This document shows positions 1-5,972 of a DNA stretch of 7,612 nt, piece by piece; the first letter of the stretch is position 1, and each line of letters opens with the position of its first letter. Where the stretch lies: contig JAUUWD010000066.1 of NCBI GenBank assembly GCA_030589225.1, positions 1 to 7,612 on the forward strand. The letters run 5' to 3'. Source of the DNA: Desulfobacteraceae bacterium (GTDB lineage: Bacteria; Desulfobacterota; DSM-4660; Desulfatiglandales; Desulfatiglandaceae). Under the pieces are notes generated by a model. It was not told the DNA's origin, ran no database searches, and saw only the letters and a program-made list of their open reading frames with translations. The position numbers and the translations under genes are program-made.

Positions 1-758
1 AATAGGTTTGCCACCTCAATGGGACACATCATTTCCTTAATACGCGAATGTCCCATCATTACGTCTCGCACGACCTCTTCGGGTGTTATTCCGCGCTGTT
101 CGGCTTGAGCGGGGATCTGATTCAAGGCCAGTGGTGTTCTCACAAATCCGGTGCTCAAGGTGAAAGAACGGACATTTCCATCTCCTTCGGCAGAAATTGA
201 TTGGCTCAAAGCCTTCAACCCGAACTTGGTGATGTTGTAAACCGGTTTATTAATTGTGCAGATATGTGCATGGACCGAGGCCATATTGCCGATAACGCCT
301 GTCCCATCACTGCTTTTCTTCATATGCGGGATAGTTAGTTTGGAAAGGTAAAATGGAGCCCGAAGCATTAGTCTTTGCATCAGGTCATATTTCTCCATGG
401 GAAAATTTTCCACAGGATCGATGTGCTGGATACCCGCTATGTTAACCAGGTATTTGACTGTTCCCAGCTTGGCAGACTCTGCCACGGCATGCTCAATATC
501 CTCATCTTTGGTCAGATCAGTTTTGATAAAGGCCATCTGACCGCCCATCTCACGGGCCATTTTCTGAGTTTTTCCCCCTTCCTCTTCGTTGATGTCAAGA
601 CCCACTACCATCAAGTTATTTGCGGCCGCGGCAATAACCGTGTCACTCCCAATCCCGGTGCCGGCGCCGGTTACAATGCAGACGTTGTCTCCATTAAAAT
701 TTTCATCCTCTAAAACCAGTATTTCTTCTCGCTTTATATCCGGCTCATTGATATCCAC
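1..758 (-). CDS. Short-chain dehydrogenase, 3-hydroxybutyrate dehydrogenase-like (3' end beyond window)
   Basis: NAD(P)-dependent SDR oxidoreductase; 252 codons are visible and the frame is open at the left edge. A GTG start at 758 is chosen because GGGAGGAGG (772-764) lies 5 bases upstream and no in-frame ATG precedes the Rossmann motif. Visible motifs are TGAGTGIG (residues 30-37), Asp55 ending strand 2 (favours NAD), NIAG (106-109), Ser161 and YNITK (Tyr174, Lys178). The stretches GIQH, ASVH, NKP and NQIPAQAEQRGI closely resemble bacterial D-3-hydroxybutyrate dehydrogenase, including the residues I recall as binding the substrate carboxylate (here Gln111, His163, Lys171, Gln214). Oddities are a roughly 20-residue N-terminal extension, Met131 where the catalytic Asn is expected, and STG in place of the usual PG motif after strand 6. 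It probably oxidises a 3-hydroxy acid or its CoA ester at the end of the mutase pathway. The SDR family is certain; the substrate is inferred. Confidence 0.88.
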   Translation of the reverse strand, partial: MDINEPDIKREEILVLEDENFNGDNVCIVTGAGTGIGSDTVIAAAANNLMVVGLDINEEEGGKTQKMAREMGGQMAFIKTDLTKDEDIEHAVAESAKLGTVKYLVNIAGIQHIDPVENFPMEKYDLMQRLMLRAPFYLSKLTIPHMKKSSDGTGVIGNMASVHAHICTINKPVYNITKFGLKALSQSISAEGDGNVRSFTLSTGFVRTPLALNQIPAQAEQRGITPEEVVRDVMMGHSRIKEMMCPIEVANL

Positions 759-994
759 CTTTTCCTCCTCCCTTAATCCTTTTAGAATAGCACTACTTAA
801 ACATACTTTTAGCGCTTATGAAAACTTTTATTGGATCACCATAATTTCATTATTCTACTATTACAAGCGTTTTAACCCAGCAATTTCCGTGGCATGATTT
901 TTCCTCATAACAAAAAAATGATACCTGGACAAACTGCGCATAGATAGGGTCCATCCAAAGACTCCCAGGGGAAGTATGGAATTTGAGGGCTTTC
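759..994. other. Intergenic gap between ligase and dehydrogenase genes
   Basis: This 236-base AT-rich gap separates the ligase stop from the dehydrogenase start, both on the minus strand. It contains the dehydrogenase ribosome binding site (772-764). I see no gene, no strong hairpin followed by a T-run, and no convincing -35/-10 pair. The gap is much larger than the others in the operon, so the dehydrogenase may have its own weak promoter or a processed leader; the sequence does not decide this. Confidence 0.6.
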
Positions 995-2401
995 TTATGC
1001 CTTCTTGGTCATCTCATCATATAAACCCCGTTTGTCAATTACTCTTTTTGCCTTAAATTCAGTCCTTTCCAGCGTGCCGGACTCCACCATCTGAACGACT
1101 GTCCTAAGGCCGTTCGCTCTTAATTGTGCCTCAAGTTCTTCCTTCAACCCGGGAATATGGGCCGGGTCAACTTCAGGAGTAAATTCTGCCTGGACAATCA
1201 TCGCATCCATGGTCTTTTCCCTGGTAATAATGATGCGATATTCATCACCAAATCCCTTGATACTTCTTATAACATCTTCTATTGCACTGGGATATACATT
1301 CTCCCCTCTCACCACAAACATGTCATCTGCCCGCCCGTATATCCCCTTAGGCAACCGTGGGTAGGTTCTACCGCAAGGACATGGATCATCGACCCACATG
1401 GAAATGTCTCCCGACCAAAATCGGATCATTGGTTGGGACGTGCGCTCCAAATGGGTATACACGGTCGCCCCTTCAGTGCCATATGGCACCCTTTCTTTTG
1501 TTTTTGGATCCACCAGTTCTGCATAAACAACATCCTGCCAAAGATGCATCCCTTGCCTGTATTCACACTCACAGTCAGACATCCATGGTGTCATTTCCGC
1601 TGTAGAACCGGAATCTATACATATTCCTCCATAGGTCTCTTCAATCCGTCTCTTGGTTGATGGGACACCTGCGCCAGGCTCACCCGAGAAAAAGAGAATC
1701 CTGAAACTAAAATCCTTTTTTGGGTCCAAGCCCTTTCCCTTGGCCTTTTCAGCCAGGTAAAGGCTGTAAGAAGGTGTCCCATAAAAGACTGTGGGCCTTA
1801 CCTCTTTCATCCATTCAAGGGCCCTGTCGGATTGACCTGCAACGCCAGCACCAAAAGGAAATGCAGTGGCTCCAAGACGTTCGGATCCCGCCAATACGCC
1901 CCAGCTTCCCCAGTATAGACTGAAAAAAGATCCTATGAAAACAATATCATCCTGACGCATCCCAAAGCCCCACATGAATCTTGCATGGGCTTCGGCAATA
2001 CGTTCCATATCTCCTTTGCTTATTCCAAAGGCTGTTGGTTTTCCTGTAGTGCCGGATGTCCCCTGGACCCTTGCAAGATCAGCACTGGATACACACAGGT
2101 TGCTGCCAAAGGGAGGGTTTTCCATCTGATCCTGGCGAATTTCATCTTTTTTCACAAAAGGGATATGCTCAAAATCTTCCAGGGATCGAATATCTTCAGG
2201 TCCTATTCCGGCTTTGTCCCATTTCTTCTTATAAAAAGGAGAGTTTTCATAGGCGTATTTAAGCTGCGCCTGAAGTTTGGGCAGGATGACCTTCTGGTCT
2301 CTTTCGTCAGGATCCATTGTCTCTAATTCTTTATTCCAATATACCGAATCAGGAGAGGGAATATACGAACGATCATATTTTGGCGGCCATTCTATTGACA
2401 T
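995..2401 (-). CDS. PaaK-type (phenylacetate-CoA ligase-like) acyl-CoA ligase
   Basis: Cytosolic adenylate-forming enzyme that activates a carboxylic acid with ATP and CoA to the acyl-CoA, AMP and PPi. At 468 residues it is slightly longer than PaaK. The ATP-binding loop GTSGTTGKP is at 114-122, FFSGEPGAG at 237-245, the adenine-site segment GSTAEM at 265-270, the ribose-binding Asp in FWSGD at 328-332, the hinge GRADDMFVVRGENVYP at 356-371, and the C-terminal lysine motif TEFKAKRVIDKR at 447-458 (Lys450 is the likely adenylation lysine). Cys277, Cys279, Cys341 and Cys343 plus His286 could form a metal site. The ATG at 2401 follows GGAG by 8 bases. It lies 91 bases downstream of the mutase small subunit and is probably cotranscribed, so it should supply the mutase substrate. 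As I recall, 2-hydroxyisobutyrate-CoA ligase belongs to this same PaaK-like branch. The substrate cannot be read from sequence alone. Confidence 0.92.
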   Translation of the reverse strand: MSIEWPPKYDRSYIPSPDSVYWNKELETMDPDERDQKVILPKLQAQLKYAYENSPFYKKKWDKAGIGPEDIRSLEDFEHIPFVKKDEIRQDQMENPPFGSNLCVSSADLARVQGTSGTTGKPTAFGISKGDMERIAEAHARFMWGFGMRQDDIVFIGSFFSLYWGSWGVLAGSERLGATAFPFGAGVAGQSDRALEWMKEVRPTVFYGTPSYSLYLAEKAKGKGLDPKKDFSFRILFFSGEPGAGVPSTKRRIEETYGGICIDSGSTAEMTPWMSDCECEYRQGMHLWQDVVYAELVDPKTKERVPYGTEGATVYTHLERTSQPMIRFWSGDISMWVDDPCPCGRTYPRLPKGIYGRADDMFVVRGENVYPSAIEDVIRSIKGFGDEYRIIITREKTMDAMIVQAEFTPEVDPAHIPGLKEELEAQLRANGLRTVVQMVESGTLERTEFKAKRVIDKRGLYDEMTKKA

Positions 2402-2492
2402 AGCAATATCTCCATATTTTTTTATTTATTTGATTTCTCAAAGAAAACAAGTAGCGCCCACATTGAGTTTCAGGATAGGGCATGACAAAAGG

Positions 2493-2909
2493 TCAACTAT
2501 TACTCCTTCCCGCTTTAATGGATACCAATTCGTGAATTGAGGATACGATCTCGTTACTTGTTGTTCCTGGTGTAAATATTCCATCAAATCCTATATCTTT
2601 TAGCCTTAAAGTATCCGCAGGCGGAAATACACCTCCCATCAAAAATGCAACGTTGTCCTTAAAGCCCTTCTCCTTTGCTTCCTCAATAAGCGGAATCCCA
2701 AGAGTTAGGTGTGCACCTCCTAATGAACTTACCCCCACCACATCCACACCTTCTTGAATCGCAGAGCTGATGATCTCTTTAGGAAGTGCATTGCCGATGT
2801 AGACGACCTCCATCCCGGCATTACTTAGTCCTTTAGCTACTGTTATTATCCCTCTACTGTGGACATCTAGCCCAAGCTTTGATAAAAGCACCTTGATTTT
2901 TCCCGGCAT
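2493..2909 (-). CDS. Acyl-CoA mutase small subunit, B12-binding domain
   Basis: A stand-alone cobalamin-binding subunit of 138 residues that partners with the large subunit encoded just upstream. It binds adenosylcobalamin base-off/His-on: the DxHxxG motif is DVHSRG at residues 15-20 (His17 is the lower axial ligand), followed by the SxL-type segment VSSLGG and the GG loop MGGVFPP, which hold the nucleotide tail. The length matches IcmB/HcmB-type subunits (about 136 residues). The start is placed at 2909 rather than the more distal in-frame ATG at 2996. It gives the family-typical N-terminus MPGKIKVLL, is preceded by AAGGAGG (2928-2922, 12 bases upstream) with a second AAGGA nearer, and leaves a 62-base gap after the large subunit. 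The 2996 start would overlap the large subunit and add 29 non-homologous residues. The usual DGHDRG is DVHSRG here, so only the essential positions are kept. Confidence 0.92.
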   Translation of the reverse strand: MPGKIKVLLSKLGLDVHSRGIITVAKGLSNAGMEVVYIGNALPKEIISSAIQEGVDVVGVSSLGGAHLTLGIPLIEEAKEKGFKDNVAFLMGGVFPPADTLRLKDIGFDGIFTPGTTSNEIVSSIHELVSIKAGRSNS

Positions 2910-2921
2910 CTTTTCCTTATA

Positions 2922-2928
2922 CCTCCTT
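2922..2928 (-). promoter_or_regulatory. Ribosome binding site that fixes the small-subunit start
   Basis: On the minus strand this reads AAGGAGG, a full anti-Shine-Dalgarno match, 12 bases before the ATG at 2909. A second AAGGA (2918-2914) is 4 bases before it. This favours 2909 over the in-frame ATG at 2996. Confidence 0.7.
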
Positions 2929-2971
2929 ACATATTTCCTCGACTGAATAAATGTTTCGGAAATTGTACAAC

Positions 2972-4732
2972 TTACCAGAGTGCAGGCGGCTTCCATAAGC
3001 CATATGCCTCTTTAAACACCTTGAACAATTCTCCTTCAGTACAGCGGGCCCTGGCACACTCTACACTATAAGGAAGAATGTTCCTTCTCTTTGTGCAGGC
3101 CTCTTTAAGCCCGGCAAGGGCCTTATTCACTTTTTCATTATTCCTGTTCATTCTTAATCTTTCCAATTTTTCCCTTTGCCTTTTTTCAACTCCTTCAGGG
3201 TACCGAAAGACATTTATAGCCGGTGTTTCAGCGTCAGACTTATAGGCATTATAGGCAACAACCTTAATCTCTCCATCTTCAATATCTCTCTGTTGATTGG
3301 AAAAATAAGTAGCAATTTTCTTGTGTAACTTACCGCTCTCAATGGCTGCCACATAACCGCCTCCCCTCTCGATTTCATCCACCTCATCAAGGATCCTTTT
3401 TTCAATATCATCGGTTAAAGCCTCTACAAAGAAGGACCCACCCAAAGGGTCCACCACATCAGTAATGCCTGTCTCTTCCTGGATAATTTGCTGGGTTCTC
3501 AAGGAGAGCAAGGCTGCTTCTTCTGTGGGAACAGAATAGGCCTCATCATATGAATCCACATGCAAGGATTGGACACCTCCGAACACGGCTGCCAATGCAT
3601 GATATGCCGATCTTATAATATTATTTAAAGGTTCTTGCTGGATCAGCGAGACCCCTGAAGTCTGGACATGGCACCTCATCCACATGGACCGTGGATTCTT
3701 TGCATTGAACCTGTGTTTCATTATCTTATACCACAGCCTTCTGACCGCTCTTAATCTCGCAATTTCCTCGAAAAAATCACTGGCAGGAGACCAGAAAAAT
3801 GCCAGTCTGTCCGCTATGGTGTCCACATCGTGGCCCCTGCTTACCATCTCGTCTATAGTTTCAATACCATTTGCCACAGCCACAGCCATTTCAGTAACAC
3901 CGGAAGTCCCAAATTCCCGCAAATTATATCCGTTCAGTGTAATAAAATTCCATTGCGGTACATTTTTCCTGATAAATTCGATATTATCACATTGGATCCG
4001 GAAACAGTCTTTAGGGGGCATATACTCAGGTCCGCTTCGAATCAACTCTTCCAGGGTTACATCATTTTGCACACTACCACGTAGTTTATCCCAGGGGATG
4101 CCCCGTTCTTCTGCAAGGACCAAAAACATGGGGAACAATATAGCGGTATTGGACGGATAATGAGTGACGATCGAAATGGTCACCTCGTCAAGAGGTATGT
4201 CTTTGAATATCAAACCCATATCTTCCACCGAATCCACACACACACCGGACATGCCAACTTGCCCTTGGGATAGAGGATCATCAGAATCATACATCTGGAT
4301 GGTGGGGATATCGAATAGAATATTCAGGCCCGTTGCTCCATGGTCAAGCATGAATCTTATTCGTTCGTTAGTGTCCTCGGGAGAACCAAACCCTGTTAAC
4401 TGGCGCATGGTAAATTCCCTGCCGCGATACATGTTTGCGTGAATGCCCCTTGCAAAAGGCTTCTGGCCGGAATTGCCCAGATCTTCCTGGTAATCAAAAT
4501 CCGGATTTGACAATGGCGTATAAAGCATTGCCCTTGGAATATCAGAACCCAGAACTGTGCGGGGTGTTTTCATCCAATTTTCTCGGTCTTTTTCACGAAC
4601 CGTTGAATGCATCCATTGTTCAAACTGCCGTTGTATTCTTGTCAGGGCCTCAGAGTTATATAAAGGCACACGTTTTCTGCCTGACGATTTTTCATGCAGG
4701 ATCTCCTTCGTGGTCTTCTCTTTTTTATTCAT
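2972..4732 (-). CDS. B12-dependent acyl-CoA mutase large subunit, atypical active site
   Basis: Catalytic TIM-barrel subunit (586 residues) of a two-subunit adenosylcobalamin-dependent mutase. It lacks the fused C-terminal B12 domain of methylmalonyl-CoA mutase (MCM), as in isobutyryl- (ICM) and 2-hydroxyisobutyryl-CoA mutase (HCM). Family landmarks are TMRQLTGFG (108-116), FDIPT (140-144), YDSDDP (148-153), VQND (221-224), CHVQTSG (354-360), VQSLH (387-391) and DPLGGS (428-433). Pocket residues aligned by eye are Leu112 at MCM Tyr89 (Phe in ICM, Ile in HCM), Leu139 at HCM Asp117, Arg232 at MCM Arg207 (Gln in ICM and HCM), Tyr269 at Tyr243, and Asn270 (codon AAT, 3925-3923) at the catalytic His244. 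The ATG at 4732 has GAGGAG about 10 bases upstream. It is the first gene of the minus-strand operon, and no MeaB-like chaperone gene is in view. The mutase family is sure; the substrate is unknown and this may be a new specificity class. Confidence 0.93.
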   Translation of the reverse strand: MNKKEKTTKEILHEKSSGRKRVPLYNSEALTRIQRQFEQWMHSTVREKDRENWMKTPRTVLGSDIPRAMLYTPLSNPDFDYQEDLGNSGQKPFARGIHANMYRGREFTMRQLTGFGSPEDTNERIRFMLDHGATGLNILFDIPTIQMYDSDDPLSQGQVGMSGVCVDSVEDMGLIFKDIPLDEVTISIVTHYPSNTAILFPMFLVLAEERGIPWDKLRGSVQNDVTLEELIRSGPEYMPPKDCFRIQCDNIEFIRKNVPQWNFITLNGYNLREFGTSGVTEMAVAVANGIETIDEMVSRGHDVDTIADRLAFFWSPASDFFEEIARLRAVRRLWYKIMKHRFNAKNPRSMWMRCHVQTSGVSLIQQEPLNNIIRSAYHALAAVFGGVQSLHVDSYDEAYSVPTEEAALLSLRTQQIIQEETGITDVVDPLGGSFFVEALTDDIEKRILDEVDEIERGGGYVAAIESGKLHKKIATYFSNQQRDIEDGEIKVVAYNAYKSDAETPAINVFRYPEGVEKRQREKLERLRMNRNNEKVNKALAGLKEACTKRRNILPYSVECARARCTEGELFKVFKEAYGLWKPPALW

Positions 4733-4811
4733 ATTTAGTATTCTCCTCGTGCCTTTCTTATATTGGTCTTTTTATGCAGCTTTATATAACCAAAACGTTC
4801 AAGTCTATGAA

Positions 4812-4824
4812 CTGATATTATCAG
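4812..4824. promoter_or_regulatory. Candidate FadR-type operator 1 (mutase promoter)
   Basis: CTGATATTATCAG is a 13-base palindrome: arms CTGATA and TATCAG around one central T. It overlaps the candidate -10 and start point of the mutase promoter, which is a repressor position. An extra TATCAG half-site follows at 4827-4832, 8 bases from the first. It matches the second site in 11 of 13 bases. The binding protein, presumably the adjacent GntR-family regulator, is inferred. Confidence 0.5.
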
Positions 4825-4849
4825 TATATCAGAAAGGAAAAAGTGTCAA
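4823..4849 (-). promoter_or_regulatory. Candidate sigma70 promoter of the mutase operon
   Basis: On the minus strand a perfect -35 TTGACA (4849-4844) is followed after 15 bases by TATACT (4828-4823). The short spacer makes it suboptimal and plausibly dependent on regulation. The start point would fall near 4816, inside the palindrome at 4812-4824, leaving a leader of about 84 bases before the mutase ATG. Confidence 0.45.
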
Positions 4850-4994
4850 GGTTGTTTTTTTACAATACGGAATTCATCGCACGAATGATTGATGTATAGA
4901 TTAAGAGCCTATTGAAAATTATTTATTTATATTATAATTTCAATATATTATATCCTATGAGAGCATCGCCTTAGCAATTTTTCACAACAGTAAG

Positions 4995-5009
4995 GATTGA
5001 AATTCAATC
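4995..5009. repeat. 15-base perfect palindrome upstream of regulator promoter
   Basis: GATTGAA-A-TTCAATC is a 7-base inverted repeat with a one-base centre, lying 50 bases upstream of the regulator -35. Its sequence differs from the TGAT/ATCA palindromes, so it may bind another factor such as an activator. Its position between the divergent promoters supports a regulatory role, but a chance palindrome in AT-rich DNA is possible. Confidence 0.35.
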
Positions 5010-5040
5010 AAGAATAAATATATGATTTGAAAACAACAAC

Positions 5041-5053
5041 CTGATATGATCAA
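5041..5053. promoter_or_regulatory. Candidate FadR-type operator 2 (regulator promoter)
   Basis: CTGATATGATCAA contains the palindrome TGAT-ATG-ATCA. It sits 5 bases upstream of the regulator's -35 and matches operator 1 in 11 of 13 bases. A copy at each divergent promoter fits autoregulation together with control of the mutase operon by the GntR-type protein. Confidence 0.5.
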
Positions 5054-5058
5054 TTATA

Positions 5059-5087
5059 TTGACATATTATCGAAATTTAATTATACT
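5059..5087 (+). promoter_or_regulatory. Sigma70 promoter of the GntR-type regulator
   Basis: TTGACA (5059-5064), a 17-base spacer and TATACT (5082-5087): perfect -35, five of six matches at -10, ideal spacing. Transcription should begin near 5094, giving a leader of about 20 bases that contains GAGG (5103-5106) 8 bases ahead of the ATG at 5115. Confidence 0.75.
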
Positions 5088-5114
5088 CCGGCTAACTGAT
5101 TCGAGGTCGAAGAA

Positions 5115-5825
5115 ATGCTTACCCGTCTTCAACATAAAAGGTTGTCAGATGAAATCGCTGATCAGATTGTAGGGCTTATCAAGAATGGCAAGCTCAAACC
5201 GGGGGATTCACTCCCATCAGAGCGGGAAATGACAAATAGCTTGGGCGTGAGCGCTCCCCCTTTACGAGAAGGACTGAAAATTCTTGAAACAATGGGTTTT
5301 ATAGAAATCCAGCCTAGACGGAAAATCGTTGTAAAATCAATTGCAGGTACTGTTCTTCATGATCCCCTCACCAAGGTTGTTGAAGGCGATCTGGATATGG
5401 TGATACAGCTCCTAGAAGTTCGAAAAATATTAGAATCCTGGGCTGCTTCTAAGGCGAGTCAACTCGCTACCGATAAAGAAATTGAGCATTTAGAGGAGGT
5501 TTATCAGGAATTGAAAAAGGACTTCGAAATGGATCAATTGGGGGTCGACGCTGATGCGAGGTTCCATTTAGCTGTTTATCAGGCTGCACAGAATACGATA
5601 TTATCTCATATCGGGTCAACGCTATTCGACCTGTTGTGGCAGACGCAAAAGGTCATAAGAAAAACCATGTTTAAAGAGGATATAAACAAACAACGCTTGC
5701 TGGAACAACATTCTGCAATCCTCCAGGCCATCAAAGAAAGAAACCCACGAAAGGCCCGGGCAGCGATTTTGACCCATCTGGATTTTGCTGAAAAAAAGAT
5801 TATAGAGCTAACATCATCAAATTAG
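5115..5825 (+). CDS. GntR-family transcriptional regulator, FadR subfamily (FCD domain)
   Basis: DNA-binding, ligand-responsive regulator of 236 residues, normal for the FadR subfamily. The N-terminal winged helix spans about 8-75, with the signature PGDSLPSEREM (29-39) and recognition region GVSAPPLREGLKILE (44-58), where the common SRTPVREAL appears as SAPPLREGL. The all-helical FCD ligand domain spans about 90-225. It has the expected metal-site set Asp147 and His151 (in DARFH), His199 (EQHSAI) and His221 (THLDFA), and family members typically bind carboxylates there. The ATG at 5115 has GAGG 8 bases upstream and a consensus promoter before it. Divergent placement from the mutase operon and two shared palindromes point to local control, probably repression relieved by the pathway acid or acyl-CoA. 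The effector identity is inferred. Confidence 0.93.
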   Translation: MLTRLQHKRLSDEIADQIVGLIKNGKLKPGDSLPSEREMTNSLGVSAPPLREGLKILETMGFIEIQPRRKIVVKSIAGTVLHDPLTKVVEGDLDMVIQLLEVRKILESWAASKASQLATDKEIEHLEEVYQELKKDFEMDQLGVDADARFHLAVYQAAQNTILSHIGSTLFDLLWQTQKVIRKTMFKEDINKQRLLEQHSAILQAIKERNPRKARAAILTHLDFAEKKIIELTSSN

Positions 5826-5899
5826 GGGGCGAAAAGAATCACGACGCACTTTTTGTTCCCTTACTATTTTATGGCCAACTCGCTATCCGCCCGTCTTAA

Positions 5900-5927
5900 T
5901 TGACAGAAAAAAGTGCAGCAATATAAG
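5900..5927 (+). promoter_or_regulatory. Sigma70 promoter of the MFS transporter gene
   Basis: TTGACA (5900-5905), a 16-base spacer and TATAAG (5922-5927): perfect -35 and five of six at -10. The start point would be near 5934. It covers the upstream in-frame GTG at 5913, so a transcript from here could start translation only at the ATG at 5973. It gives the transporter expression independent of the regulator gene. Confidence 0.65.
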
Positions 5928-5972
5928 AAGTGCCTCCGCATTTTTTTAAGTCCCGTTTACAAAAGATTCCCC

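Larger units (their letters stand above)
4733..5114. promoter_or_regulatory. Divergent control region between mutase operon and regulator
   Basis: This 382-base, strongly AT-rich region contains no gene. It holds a candidate promoter for the minus-strand mutase operon (4849-4823), a consensus promoter for the plus-strand regulator (5059-5087), two matching operator-like palindromes (4812-4824 and 5041-5053), and a separate 15-base palindrome (4995-5009). The block at about 4915-4955 is almost pure A/T and could act as an UP element or a bendable spacer. I found no B12-riboswitch core. Confidence 0.75.

Noticed and set aside
375..713. Plus-strand open frame of 112 codons (and another at 589-897)
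   Set aside because: It is antisense to the SDR gene, whose frame shows clear family motifs; the plus-strand translations resemble no protein family.
1124..2540. Several plus-strand open frames opposite the ligase
   Set aside because: These are shadows of the ligase frame, with no ribosome binding sites or recognisable motifs.
2910..2996. Longer start for the B12-binding subunit at 2996
   Set aside because: It would add 29 residues unlike the family, overlap the large subunit and ignore the strong AAGGAGG before 2909.
2972..4732. Simple naming as 2-hydroxyisobutyryl-CoA mutase (hcmA) or methylmalonyl-CoA mutase (mutA)
   Set aside because: The pocket residues (Leu112, Leu139, Arg232, Asn270) match neither enzyme, so a gene symbol would be misleading despite the similar gene order.
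4733..5114. Cobalamin riboswitch ahead of the mutase operon
   Set aside because: I looked for the conserved B12-box core (GCCACTG-like) and its stems in the region and found none.
5928..5947. Small hairpin with T-run (AAGTGC-CTCC-GCATTT then Ts) as terminator of the regulator gene
   Set aside because: The stem is short with a wobble pair, and it overlaps the -10 and start region of a strong promoter. It may be weakly functional but is not supported enough to list.
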